DNA from: Eimeria necatrix
Taxonomy: Eukaryota > Apicomplexa > Conoidasida > Eucoccidiorida > Eimeriidae
Length of the DNA stretch: 15,000 nucleotides
Direction: 5' to 3'
NCBI RefSeq assembly: GCF_000499385.1
Contig: NW_013655303.1
Location: 140,001 to 155,000 of the forward strand
Position numbers and translations under genes: made by a program. This document shows, piece by piece, positions 1 to 6,990 of the stretch. A model generated the notes under the pieces. That model did no database searches. It was not told the origin of the DNA and saw only the letters and a program-made list of their open reading frames with translations. Every line of letters starts with the position of its first letter. Positions within the stretch are counted from its first letter, which is position 1.

Positions 1-40
1 TGAGTTGAGCACCTAAACAAAAAAGCCCTGAACCGCTGCA

Positions 41-237
41 GCAGCAGCAGCTTCTGCTGCTGCTGCAGCTGTTGCTGCAGCTGTTGCTGCTGCTGTTGCT
101 GTTGCTGCTGCTGCTGCAGCAGCTGCTGCAGCTGCTGCAGCAGCTGCTGCTGCAGCAGCCGCGCGTTGCCGCGAGAGCGGTCACATGCGGCCGTGGCAGG
201 CGCTGCCTGCTGCAGGGTCTGCAGCGAGGGCGGCAGG

Positions 238-278
<41 letters not shown>

Positions 279-428
279 AGGAGCTTCTGCTGCTGGCAGC
301 AGCTTTGGAAGAACTGGCAGCAGCTCCGAGACGAGAAGGAAGTCTTTTTGCTCCTTTCACATTTGTGCTGCTGCATGCAGAGTTGCGGCTGTTGGAGACT
401 TGAGAAGCAGCGCCGTTGCTCCAGTTCG

Positions 429-463
<35 letters not shown>

Positions 464-732
464 GCGGCCCCCAGCAGCGGCCTCTCCGGGTCTTCTGCTG
501 CTGCTGCTGCTGCTGCGCGCCCCAACACAAAGCAGCAGCAGCAGCAGACGCGCACTGCACCAGCAGCCGCAGCAGCAGCAGCACTGCAGCAGCAGCAACA
601 GCAACAGCAGCAGCAGCAGCACTGCAGCAGCAACAACAGCACCAGCAGCCCTGCCGCAACAACAGCTGCAGCAACAACAGCACCAGCAGCACTGCACCAC
701 ACCCGCAGCACCAGCACCGCAGCACCAGCACC

Positions 733-774
<42 letters not shown>

Positions 775-800
775 CTGCAGCAGCAGCAGCAGCAGCAGCA
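41..800. repeat. Dense CAG/CTG repeat region
   Basis: Nearly every stretch here is CAG/CTG, with CAA, CAC and CCG interruptions. The longest pure runs are near 239-278, 428-462 and 737-772. All three frames of the minus strand are open for hundreds of bases, which is a composition effect and not evidence for coding. It lies 3' of the last certain Eaf6 codon and may hold its terminal coding part, an intron or the 3' UTR; the sequence alone does not decide. Confidence 0.9.
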
Positions 801-801
801 C

Positions 802-1343
802 CTGAGGAGAGTTCGCGGGAGGCCCTGCTGGTGGAGCTGGTGAGGGAAAACAAACGCTCTTGTTCGGCGGAGGCGGCGGCCTTGGCTGCGGGGCGGCGGG
901 CTTTGGTGGCGGCGGCTGCATGCAAAAAGTGGAAAGCGCGCGGAAATTCGGAATTTCTTCGAAAAAAAGCCAAAAAGGGGAAAATAAAAGCCAAATAAAC
1001 AAAAAATAAACAAATAAATCCACTCCGACACCCAGCTTCCCCCCTGCGCGCGAAAAACCCGAAAAACGCGGTGTACGTACACCCCGCCCCGCTGCGGTGT
1101 ACGTACACCCCGCGCCGCTGCGGTGTACGTACACCCCACGCCGCTGCGGTGTACGTACACCCCAAACCCACCTATGTAGCCCTCCCAGCCGCGGATCATA
1201 TTTCCAACATCTGCTGTTGCTGCCAAATAATTTCCTTCCATTTCGTAGATTTTGTTTTCCAGCAGCAGCACATCTGCTTCCAGCTTCTCCTGCACCCGCA
1301 GCATGTCCTGCAGCGCCCCCGGCCGCCTGCCCCGGCCCTCCCA

Positions 1344-1387
<44 letters not shown>

Positions 1388-1598
1388 CCGCGGCGCCTCC
1401 GGGGGGCCCCGCGAAGCCCAAGGGGCCCCCGGGGGCCCCCGGGGGGCCCCCGGGGGCCCCAAACAGGCCAGACCTGCTTTGCATTTCTGCTGCGGCTATT
1501 CGCGGGCCTTCGCTCGCTTGTGCTGCTGCTGCTGCTGCTGCTGCAGCAGCAGGGAACGCGTGCTGCTGCTGCTGCTGCTGGTAGTCCAGCGGCTCCAT
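802..1598 (-). CDS. EAF6: Eaf6-like histone acetyltransferase complex subunit (3' end unresolved)
   Basis: Eaf6/MEAF6 proteins are small coiled-coil subunits of NuA4/TIP60 and, in animals, MOZ/HBO1 acetyltransferase complexes; they act in the nucleus. Exon 1 is 1598-1172. After a Gln/Ala-rich start, a Gly/Pro-rich stretch (GAPGGPPGAPGG) and a run of 14 Ser, it encodes the family core: a helix containing EKLEADVLLLENKIYEMEG, then NYLAATADVGNMIRGWEGYI, matching the human pattern LANLERQIYAFEGSYL...GNIIRGWDRYL. The donor is ATAG|GTGGGT and the acceptor TTTTTGCATGCAG|CC, giving a 256-bp intron (1171-916) with matching phase 1. Exon 2 starts at 915 and encodes AEQERLFSLTSSTS, matching the conserved EAERLFSKSSVTS. 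A donor-like TCAG|GTGCTG lies at 802/801. If it is not used, the frame stays open through CTG repeats to the window edge, so the true C-terminus is unknown. The ATG at 1598 is preferred to an in-frame start at 1673, which would add a poly-Leu repeat. The intron holds four palindromes. The family call is strong; the ends are not. Confidence 0.85.
1070..1161. repeat. Four 26-bp tandem units carrying palindrome GGTGTACGTACACC
   Basis: The perfect 14-bp palindrome starts at 1070, 1096, 1122 and 1148, exactly 26 bp apart, separated by a GC-rich spacer (CCGC..CGCTGC). All four lie in the single seen Eaf6 intron. The copy nearest the donor begins ten bases past it (minus strand GTGGGTTTGG, then the palindrome). 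In RNA each can fold as a 5-bp GGTGT/ACACC stem with an ACGT loop, or pair with another copy. Confidence 0.95.
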
Positions 1599-1603
1599 CG
1601 CGG

Positions 1604-1634
<31 letters not shown>

Positions 1635-1764
1635 TCTCGGGCTGAGAAAGCAGCAAAAACCCTGGAGACACAAAAGGGCACAAAGAGACCCGGGGGGCCC
1701 CAGGGGGCCCCTGGCAGCAGCAAAGAGAGAGAGGCTTCTGGCAGCAGCAGCAGCAGCAGCAGCA

Positions 1765-1795
<31 letters not shown>

Positions 1796-1922
1796 AAGCC
1801 GTAGAAGCGGTGTCAGTGGGTTTTACTCAACTGAAGAATATTCGGAAATTCTTCAATTTGAATTTTTTGGAAGTTTAACTTCGATTTAACTTCTTTGCTG
1901 CTGCTGCTGCTTCTCTGGGACT

Positions 1923-1961
<39 letters not shown>

Positions 1962-2088
1962 CACCCCCAAAAGCCGGTTGTTTTTCTGCAATTTGGAGTT
2001 AAAATGGATTAAAGTGGAAAACGAAAAGAATAAAAAGAAAGAAATGAAAAAAGGAAAAGATAATTGCGGAGAGGCTCGCAGGGGCTCT

Positions 2089-2106
2089 GAGGTGTACAGA
2101 CACCTC
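2089..2106 (+). repeat. Hairpin GAGGTGT-ACAG-ACACCTC (ACAG-loop variant)
   Basis: A perfect 7-bp inverted repeat encloses ACAG. It matches the hairpin that forms the 3' splice site of p43 intron 1 on the other strand. By analogy a splice acceptor may sit at GTACAG|ACACC (after 2098) on the plus strand, perhaps in the CDGSH gene's 5' leader. No coding exon can be shown to start here. Confidence 0.8.
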
Positions 2107-2477
2107 GCGTTCGCTGCGCAGCGGCGAAAAGTGGAAATTGAATTTTATTTATTTTCAATTTTGAATTTTATTTCTTTTTGAGTTTTAATTTATTACTTTT
2201 TGCTGCACAAGTGCTAATTAAATGTTTAAAAACGCTGCATGCGACGCAGCAGCAGCTGCAGCAGCTGCAGCAGCAGCCGCTGCAGCAGCCCCTGCATGCG
2301 CCGCAGCAGCAGCAGCAGCAGCAGCAGCAGCGCTGCTGCTGCTCTTTTGCTGCTGCGACGGCCAGAAGAATAAAAGAAAAGAATTAAAAAAGAAAACAAA
2401 AAAGAAATTCGAAAAAGAATTCAAAAAAAGACAACAGAGCCTGCAGATCATCCCCCGCGTCCTCTCTTCTTCTTTTC

Positions 2478-2509
<32 letters not shown>

Positions 2510-2516
2510 ATTTTTA

Positions 2517-2519
2517 TTT

Positions 2520-2582
<63 letters not shown>

Positions 2583-2585
2583 TTT
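2517..2585. repeat. TTTA tetranucleotide microsatellite
   Basis: About 17 copies of TTTA in a row, preceded by a T/C-rich tract (TTTTC repeats, 2465-2510). The array ends eight bases before the proposed CDGSH start codon. Confidence 0.95.
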
Positions 2586-2592
2586 CTTCAAA

Positions 2593-3838
2593 ATGGTCTG
2601 GACTGACTGGTGGCCCCACGACAAAATGCCGGAGCCCGCGAGCCTAAACCCTTACTGGGTTTACTGCGAGCAGGGCAAGGTGAGACTCTTGCTGCTGCTG
2701 CTGCTGCTGCTGCAGCAAGTCTGCTGCAGCAGCAGCAGCTGGGCGAGCTGGAGGCTGCAGCAGCAAGTGTGTGTGCTGCCTGCAGCAGCAGCAGCTGTGC
2801 GCGCTGCCTGCTGCTGCAGCAAGTGCTCGCACTGCAGCAGCTGCTGTTTTGCATGATGTCTGCTGCAGCAGCTCCTGCCTCCTGCCTGCTGCAGCAGCAG
2901 CAGCACGGACTGCAGCAGCAGCAGCACGGACTGCAGCAGCAGCAGCACGGACTGCAGCAGCAGCAGCACGGCCTGCAGCAGCAGCTGCGGGCTGCGTGCG
3001 CTGCTGCTGCAGCTCTGCAGCTGCGAAGCAGCGACAGATCCGACTTGAATTCGAATTGCAGATTAATTGAATTGATTGAATTAAATAAATTAATTGAATT
3101 AATTAAATTAATTGAATTAATTGAATTAATTGAATTAATTAAATTAATTGAATTAATTAAATTAATTGAATTAATTAAATTAATTTAATTAATGGAATTA
3201 GTTGAGTTGAAGTGCATGCGTTCAGGTGTACTGGTGGTGCAGCTGCGGCAAGTGCAAGACGCAGCCGTGGTGCGACTTGAAGAACCAGGCGGCGAACGGT
3301 GAGTTTTTTGCGTTTTTTTTCGGTTTTTTGAATTTAAATAAAAGTCCAAGTTCTTTATTTCCGCAAATGCTGCAGAAAAAGCGAAAAAACGAAAGAAATG
3401 GCGCCGAAATGGCGCCGGAAAGCTGCGCTTTCCTTTTGCGCCGCGTTCGCGCGGTGTACGTACACCCCAGTTCCGCGCGGCGCGCGCACAACGCGGGTCC
3501 AAAAAAAGCAAAAAGAGCCATTTAAGAGTTATTTTGCGCTTTAAAGAACAATTTGAGGTTTATTTTTCGTTTTAAATCCGAATTTGGCATTAATTTCGCG
3601 CTTTAAAGCTCCGAAAACGCCTCTGGAGCTGCCTGCAGGCTGCAAACCCCTCCTCTACACCCCCAAACTCACCGGCTGGAAACTCCTCTCCGGCTCCAAA
3701 GCCTCCGAACTTCCGCCCTTTTCCGTCGGCTCCCATTTGTGGGCAAAAGCCAATCTCCAAACTCCCAAAGGATGTGCTGCTGCCTTTGGTTTAGCCTTCT
3801 CTGCAGGGGTTTTCTGTACATACCTCATGCATGGCTAA
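2593..3838 (+). CDS. Tail-anchored protein with two degenerate CDGSH iron-sulfur motifs
   Basis: Three exons: 2593-2679, 3226-3298 and 3609-3838; 129 residues. Junctions are AAG|GTGAGA ... TTCAG|GTG (phase 0) and AACG|GTGAGT ... TTTAAAG|CT (phase 1). CDGSH (mitoNEET-type) proteins bind a [2Fe-2S] cluster through three Cys and one His, and two-domain forms repeat the motif. Motif 1 (residues 33-49) reads WCSCGKCKTQPWCDLKN: Cys34, Cys36 and Cys45 fit C-x-C...PxCD, but the GSH that follows is replaced by LKN. Motif 2 (79-96) reads LLSGSKASELPPFSVGSH: it aligns with CGCKxxxxPPFCDGSH, with His96 kept and all three Cys positions Ser (81, 83, 92). The spacing between motifs (KPLLYTPKLTGWK) is typical of two-domain members. 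Residues 108-127 are hydrophobic, suggesting a C-terminal membrane anchor; no N-terminal presequence is seen. The start at 2593 follows AAA and precedes G; an upstream exon is possible. The TAA stop is formed by the first TAAACCC heptamer. Whether it binds a cluster is unknown. Confidence 0.86.
2889..2972. repeat. Four 21-bp tandem units within intron 1 of the CDGSH gene
   Basis: Unit CTGCAGCAGCAGCAGCACGGA, repeated at 2889, 2910, 2931 and 2952 (the last ends in GGC instead of GGA). It lies inside a larger CAG-rich stretch (2690-3010) that fills the first half of the intron. Confidence 0.92.
3054..3195. repeat. A/T-only minisatellite of TTAATTGAA / TTAATTAAA units
   Basis: About 140 bp built from the steps AATTAATTGAATT and AATTAATTAAATT, nearly devoid of G and C. 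It fills the second half of CDGSH intron 1, directly before the TGCATGCG and TTCAG acceptor. Confidence 0.9.
3453..3466. repeat. Palindrome GGTGTACGTACACC in CDGSH intron 2
   Basis: Perfect 14-bp palindrome, 154 bases inside a 310-bp intron (3299-3608). It is flanked by CGCG-rich sequence (TTCGCGC... ...CCGCGCGGCGCGC). Confidence 0.95.
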
Positions 3839-3906
3839 ACCCTAAACCCTAAACCCTAAATCAGAGGTTCGCGTCTTTGGGGTGTTCTCCACCTACTTCA
3901 TGCAAG

Positions 3907-3996
3907 GCCAATCTGCAAACTCCTAAAGGATGTGCTGCTGCTTTTTCCTTAGCCTTCTCTGCAGGGGTTTTCTGTACATATCTTATGCACGGCTAA
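3907..3996 (+). pseudogene. Copy 2 of the CDGSH membrane-anchor terminal exon
   Basis: Ninety bases aligned codon for codon with 3749-3838. It encodes ANLQTPKGCAAA, then FSLAFSAGVFCTYLMHG and stop. It differs from the gene at seven codons: six synonymous third-base changes and one GGT-to-TCC (Gly to Ser) replacement. CCCTAAATCAG|AGG at 3859-3863 would serve as an in-frame acceptor, so it could be an alternative last exon rather than a dead copy. Confidence 0.8.
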
Positions 3997-4064
3997 ACCC
4001 TAAACCCTAAACCCTAAACCCTAGGAGAGCTCTGCGAGGGTTTTCTGCATGTGCCTCATGCAAG

Positions 4065-4154
4065 GCCAACCTGCAAACCCCCAAGGGTTGTGCTGCTGCC
4101 TTTTCCTTAGCCTTCTCCGCGGGGGTTTTCTGTACATATCTTATGCACGGCTAA
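4065..4154 (+). pseudogene. Copy 3 of the CDGSH membrane-anchor terminal exon
   Basis: Encodes exactly the same 29 residues as copy 2. The two copies differ at eight codons (2, 5, 6, 7, 8, 12, 18, 19), all third-base synonymous. The stop is again the TAA of a following TAAACCC array. The sequence upstream in frame (FSACASCK) resembles FSVGSHLWAK of the gene only loosely. Confidence 0.8.
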
Positions 4155-4222
4155 ACCCTAAACCCTAAACCCTAAATCAGAGGTTCGCGTCTTTGGGGTG
4201 TTCTCCACCTACTTCGTGCAAG

Positions 4223-4297
4223 GCCAACCTCCAAACCCTCAAGGGTTGTGCTGCTGCCTTTGGTTTGGCCTTTTCCGCGGGGGTTTTCTGTACATAG
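4223..4297 (+). pseudogene. Copy 4 of the CDGSH membrane-anchor exon, truncated
   Basis: The first 24 codons match the other copies (ANLQTLKGCAAA, then FGLAFSAGVFCT), with Pro6 replaced by Leu and the gene-like Gly at codon 14. A small deletion removes the YLMHG codons and makes an early TAG. It is preceded by the same TCAGAGGTTCGCGTC segment as copy 2. Confidence 0.75.
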
Positions 4298-4768
4298 CTA
4301 AACCCTAAACCCTAAACCCTAAACCCTAGGACAGGCAGCAGCAGCAGAGGCTCGCGCCTTTGGGGTGTTCTCCACCTACTTCATGCACGGCTAAACCCTA
4401 AACCCTAAACCCTAGGAGAAGGGAGCGGAGGCTCGGGCCTGAGGGGGCTGCTCCGCGGCCAAACCCTAAACCCTAAACCCTAAACCCTCAGCAGCCAGGC
4501 GCGAGCCTTTATGGCCTGTTTGGGGGTTGTCTGCACTAACTCATGCACGGCCAAACCCTAAACCCTAAACCCTCAGGGTTTGGGTGGGGGTGCTGCAGCA
4601 GAGGCCGGGGCCCTATAAAGGCCTTCTTCGCGGGGGTTTGCTGCACGCAGATCCTGCGCGGCTAAACCCTAAACCCTAAACCCTAAACCCTCGCTGCAGC
4701 AGCTCGTGGGGGCTTTTGCTTCTTTTTTGAAGAGCAAAAAGACAAACAAGAGCGAACTCCGCTGTCTC

Positions 4769-4784
4769 CAGTGTACGTACACTG
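4769..4784. repeat. Palindrome CAGTGTACGTACACTG
   Basis: Perfect 16-bp palindrome of the same family (ACGT centre, AGTGT/ACACT arms). It is the only ACGT copy outside any gene or candidate gene on either side by more than 400 bp. Confidence 0.9.
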
Positions 4785-4844
4785 CAGGCCTCTGCGTTCT
4801 CTTCCAAAAAGCATTTCGTGTTCTTTTCCTGCTGCTGCTGCTGC

Positions 4845-4863
4845 TCACTTGGCCTCTGCTGCT

Positions 4864-4910
<47 letters not shown>

Positions 4911-4920
4911 GGCCAAGTGA
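4845..4920. repeat. Perfect inverted repeat enclosing a CAG run
   Basis: TCACTTGGCCTCTGCTGCTG at the left is the reverse complement of CAGCAGCAGAGGCCAAGTGA at the right, with about 36 bp of CAG repeat between. A further right-arm copy (AGAGGCCAAGTGAAGCA) occurs near 5006. Confidence 0.93.
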
Positions 4921-5171
4921 AGCACAGTCTTCTGCTGCAGCAGCAGCAGCAGCAGCGCACTTAGCGTTTACTTTCTTACTTAGTTTCTGCTGCTACTTCA
5001 GCAGCAGAGGCCAAGTGAAGCAGCTTTCTGCTGCTGCTGCTGCAGCAGCAGCAGCAGCAGCAGCAGCAGCACACTCAGTCTTTATTTTCTTCCTTGGTTT
5101 CTGCTGCAGCAGCAGCAGCAGAAAAGCGCTTGGACAGCCAACTAAGCCATCCTGCGCAGCAGTTCAAAAGC

Positions 5172-5218
5172 AGCAGCAAATTAATTAAATTAATTAATTA
5201 TTTATTTATTTATTATTT

Positions 5219-5266
<48 letters not shown>

Positions 5267-5289
5267 TTTTTTATTTATTTATTATTTAC
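5172..5289. repeat. TTTA/TTTATTA microsatellite
   Basis: A/T-only array of mostly TTTA units, with TTTATTATTTA interruptions. It abuts and slightly overlaps the proposed OPA3 stop codon at 5284-5282. Confidence 0.93.
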
Positions 5290-5628
5290 CTTCCTCTTGG
5301 TGATTAATGTCTATTGCAGTTCGCACGTATTTGTCGTCGGGGAAAATGCTCTTCAGCATTCGGTCGTTTTCTTGCTGCAGCTGCAGCACTTGGGCCTGCA
5401 GCAAAAGACTTTTAATTAATTTAATTTAAATTAATTAATTTAATTAATTTAATTTAATTTAATTAATTTAATTAATTAATTTAATTAATTTAATTAATTA
5501 AATTAGTTTGATGAATTTAATTTAATTTGAATTTAGTTTCGTGTGATTTAATTCAGTTAATTTGAGTGCAATTGGCTTTGTTTCAGTTTCTTGTGTTTCC
5601 AACTCGAACTGCAGCAGCAGCAGCAAAA

Positions 5629-5703
<75 letters not shown>

Positions 5704-6440
5704 TGTTGTTTACCTCCAAAGTCATGAGGCGGGTTTGGAGTTGGTGTTCCTTCGCGGCTTCTTTGAGGGCGCTGCGGCGGTACTCCATGACGAGGGCGGT
5801 GGCTGCGAAAAAAGGAAATTTGGCGAAGTTTGGAGTTAAAAAGCATTTTAAAAGCACAAAAAAGAAAAATAAAATAAAATAAAAAACAAAATAAAAAACA
5901 AAACAAAAAAAAGCGAAAAAAACGCGCTCTCGGGTGTACGTACACCGCACGTGCACTCGCGGTCGCGAGTGTCCGAGGTGTACGTACACCCGCCTCGGGT
6001 GTACGTACACCTCGAGAAAGCCCTCTAAAAAAGCCGTTTTTCATGGAAAAAACCCTTAAAAAACCCGTTTTTCGAAATTAAAAAAGAAACAAAGGAAAAT
6101 AAAACAGAAAAAGGACCTTAAAAAGCCCCAAAAGCGTCAAAAAGGCTCCAATTTGGCGAGTCGGACCTGCGACGGCGAAGACGAAAGCCTCGCCGATGAT
6201 GGTGGCCCCCAGCCGCACGGCCTTGGCCTCCGTGAGCCGCGGCCAAAAGCCCCCAGAAAGGTCTCTGTCGTAAAAACTGTTTGTGATTTGCTGCTCCAAA
6301 ACTCTGCAGCAATTCGCCAGTCCAACGCATGCAGCTTTGAAGGCGGGGCTTTCTGCTGCTGCCCGCTGCAGCGAGCCGGCCAGGGGCTTGGCTAGCTGCC
6401 GCAGCAGCACGCTGAAGAGCTTCGCGGCCGGAAACGGCAT
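5282..6440 (-). CDS. OPA3: OPA3-like mitochondrial membrane protein
   Basis: OPA3 family proteins are short, associate with mitochondrial membranes and affect mitochondrial shape. Three exons: 6440-6167, 5802-5714 and 5395-5282; 158 residues (human about 179). Exon 1 starts MPFPAAKLFSVLLRQLAKPLA, matching the human [24 protein letters not shown], which decides the start although the frame stays open upstream to 6821. It continues with FWPRLTEAKAVRLGATIIGE, matching the human LNEEAAAELGAELLGE, then the hydrophobic AFVFAVA. Exon 2 gives TALVMEYRRSALKEAAKEHQ (human CLVLEYWRHQ), and exon 3 a helical tail containing AQVLQLQQENDRMLKSIF. Junctions: GCAG|GTCCGA ... TTCGCAG|CC (phase 1) and GAG|GTAAAC ... 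GCTGCAG|GCC (phase 0). The end at TAA 5284-5282 is less sure, because GAAG|GTAAAT could be a donor. Intron 1 has three palindromes; intron 2 has a long CTG run and an A/T minisatellite. Confidence 0.88.
5410..5530. repeat. A/T minisatellite of TTAATTTAATTAA units in OPA3 intron 2
   Basis: About 120 bp of TTAATTTAA/TTAATTAA units almost without G or C, next to the exon 3 acceptor. It resembles the array in CDGSH intron 1 (3054-3195) in period and base steps. Confidence 0.9.
5630..5701. repeat. CTG run in OPA3 intron 2
   Basis: About 24 CTG units with one TTG. On the gene's strand this is CAG, starting about ten bases after the donor GTAAACAACAAA. It is the longest pure trinucleotide run of this intron and is not coding in the proposed model. 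Confidence 0.95.
5933..6011. repeat. Three GGTGTACGTACACC palindromes in OPA3 intron 1
   Basis: Copies at 5933-5946, 5977-5990 and 5998-6011, all perfect, in a GC-rich island (CTCGCGGTCGCGAGTGTCCGAG) inside an otherwise A/T-rich 364-bp intron (6166-5803). The last two are only seven bases apart. Confidence 0.95.
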
Positions 6441-6444
6441 TCTC

Positions 6445-6486
6445 AAACCCTTTTTTGGGGTTTCTCCAAACCCTTTTTCGGGGTTT
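6445..6486. repeat. Two 19-bp hairpins AAACCC-T6-GGGGTTT before the OPA3 start
   Basis: AAACCCTTTTTTGGGGTTT (6445-6463) and AAACCCTTTTTCGGGGTTT (6468-6486): tandem stem-loops 23 bp apart, ending five bases upstream of the OPA3 ATG, so probably in the mRNA leader. The arms resemble the telomere-like heptamer but not its phase. Confidence 0.85.
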
Positions 6487-6990
6487 GCGCACACCCTGGC
6501 TGCCAGCCGCACGCAGGCCCCGGCTGGAGGCTCTTGTTCGCAGCGAAGAAACTCCAAGGCCGCTGCGGGAAGATCAGCCAGCAGCAGCAGCAGCAGCAGC
6601 AGCGAAGCAGCAGCAGCAAAGCCGCCGCCGACGCAGCAGCAGCAGCAGCAGCAGCAGCGCGCTGCAGCGGGAGGCGGGGCGAAGAGTTGGATTAAATGCG
6701 AAAAGACTTTTTTGAAAAGAAGTTTTTGCCGCGCCGCGAGCGGCTGCAGGCCCGCCGCCGGCTGTCTGTACACCGCGAGCTGGCGGTCCGCGGCTCGCTT
6801 GCATGCGCCGCCAGCAGTCAAAGCCGCATTTAAATCGAATTAAAAGTCTCCAAAGGGATTTATTAATTTCAAAAACGAATTAATTTATTCTTTTAATTCT
6901 TTTTCTCGCTGTTTTAACCCGCGGAAACTCCAGATCGCCCCGCTGTCTGCATGCAGCTGGTCCCACCTGGAATCCGTTCAACTCGCCGAT
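6487..6990. other. Upstream region of the OPA3-like gene
   Basis: The minus frame of OPA3 stays open to 6821, but the extra residues are low-complexity (Cys, Leu and Ala runs from CAG repeats at 6578-6658), so no N-terminal extension is called. A degenerate ACAG-type hairpin (minus strand GGTGTACAGACAGCC, 6774-6760) could be a leader splice acceptor. TGCATGC motifs lie near 6802 and 6949. Nothing else is supported. Confidence 0.5.

Larger units (their letters stand above)
1599..2592. other. Spacer between the divergent Eaf6 and CDGSH genes
   Basis: No gene could be supported. It holds CAG/CTG runs (1605-1631, 1741-1794, 1924-1961, 2247-2350), a GC block at 1690-1712 (CCCGGGGGGCCCC...) resembling the Gly/Pro-coding stretch of Eaf6 exon 1, A/T-rich DNA, the ACAG-loop hairpin at 2089-2106, two TGCATGC motifs (near 2237 and 2293) and a TTTA microsatellite. 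Both genes are transcribed away from it, so it should contain both promoters, but no promoter element is recognisable. Confidence 0.6.
3836..4691. repeat. Interstitial telomere-like TAAACCC arrays alternating with gene-derived units
   Basis: Eight short arrays of 3-4 heptamers (TAAACCC) start near 3836, 3994, 4152, 4299, 4392, 4461, 4553 and 4663. The first three starts are exactly 158 bp apart; later intervals shrink to 69-147 bp. All have the same orientation. The segments between arrays derive from the end of the CDGSH gene: three clear copies, then shorter eroded ones such as GGGGTGTTCTCCACC...CATGCACGGC at 4360-4391. Unique genes flank both sides, so this is not a chromosome end. Telomere-like heptamers spread through the genome are known for Eimeria. 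Confidence 0.95.
4692..5281. other. Repeat-rich spacer between the telomere-like block and the OPA3-like gene
   Basis: Contents are the CAGTGTACGTACACTG palindrome (4769-4784), the 76-bp inverted repeat (4845-4920), CAG runs (to 4910, 4934-4956, 5040-5070, 5103-5121) and three degenerate units of a segment resembling CAGAGGCCAAGTGAAGCA...CTTTCT. A minus-strand reading near 4730-4830 (EKNTKCFLEENAEAC) is open but has no recognisable family or clear splice sites. No gene is called. Confidence 0.6.

Noticed and set aside
72..1796. Long open frames on both strands across 72-1796 (Leu, Gln, Ala, Ser or Cys runs)
   Set aside because: They come from CAG/CTG repeats that lack stops in every frame; only the Eaf6 frame contains family-specific sequence.
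1978..2181. Small plus-strand ORF rich in Lys
   Set aside because: A/T-rich and basic by composition, no family, no clear splice partner; only the hairpin at 2089 is notable.
3836..4691. A chromosome end (true telomere)
   Set aside because: Arrays are short, interrupted and flanked by unique genes on both sides; a second island is inverted. Interstitial telomere-like repeats fit better.
6441..6821. N-terminal extension of OPA3
   Set aside because: The frame is open, but residues are Cys/Leu/Ala runs from triplets and the family start motif aligns at 6440.
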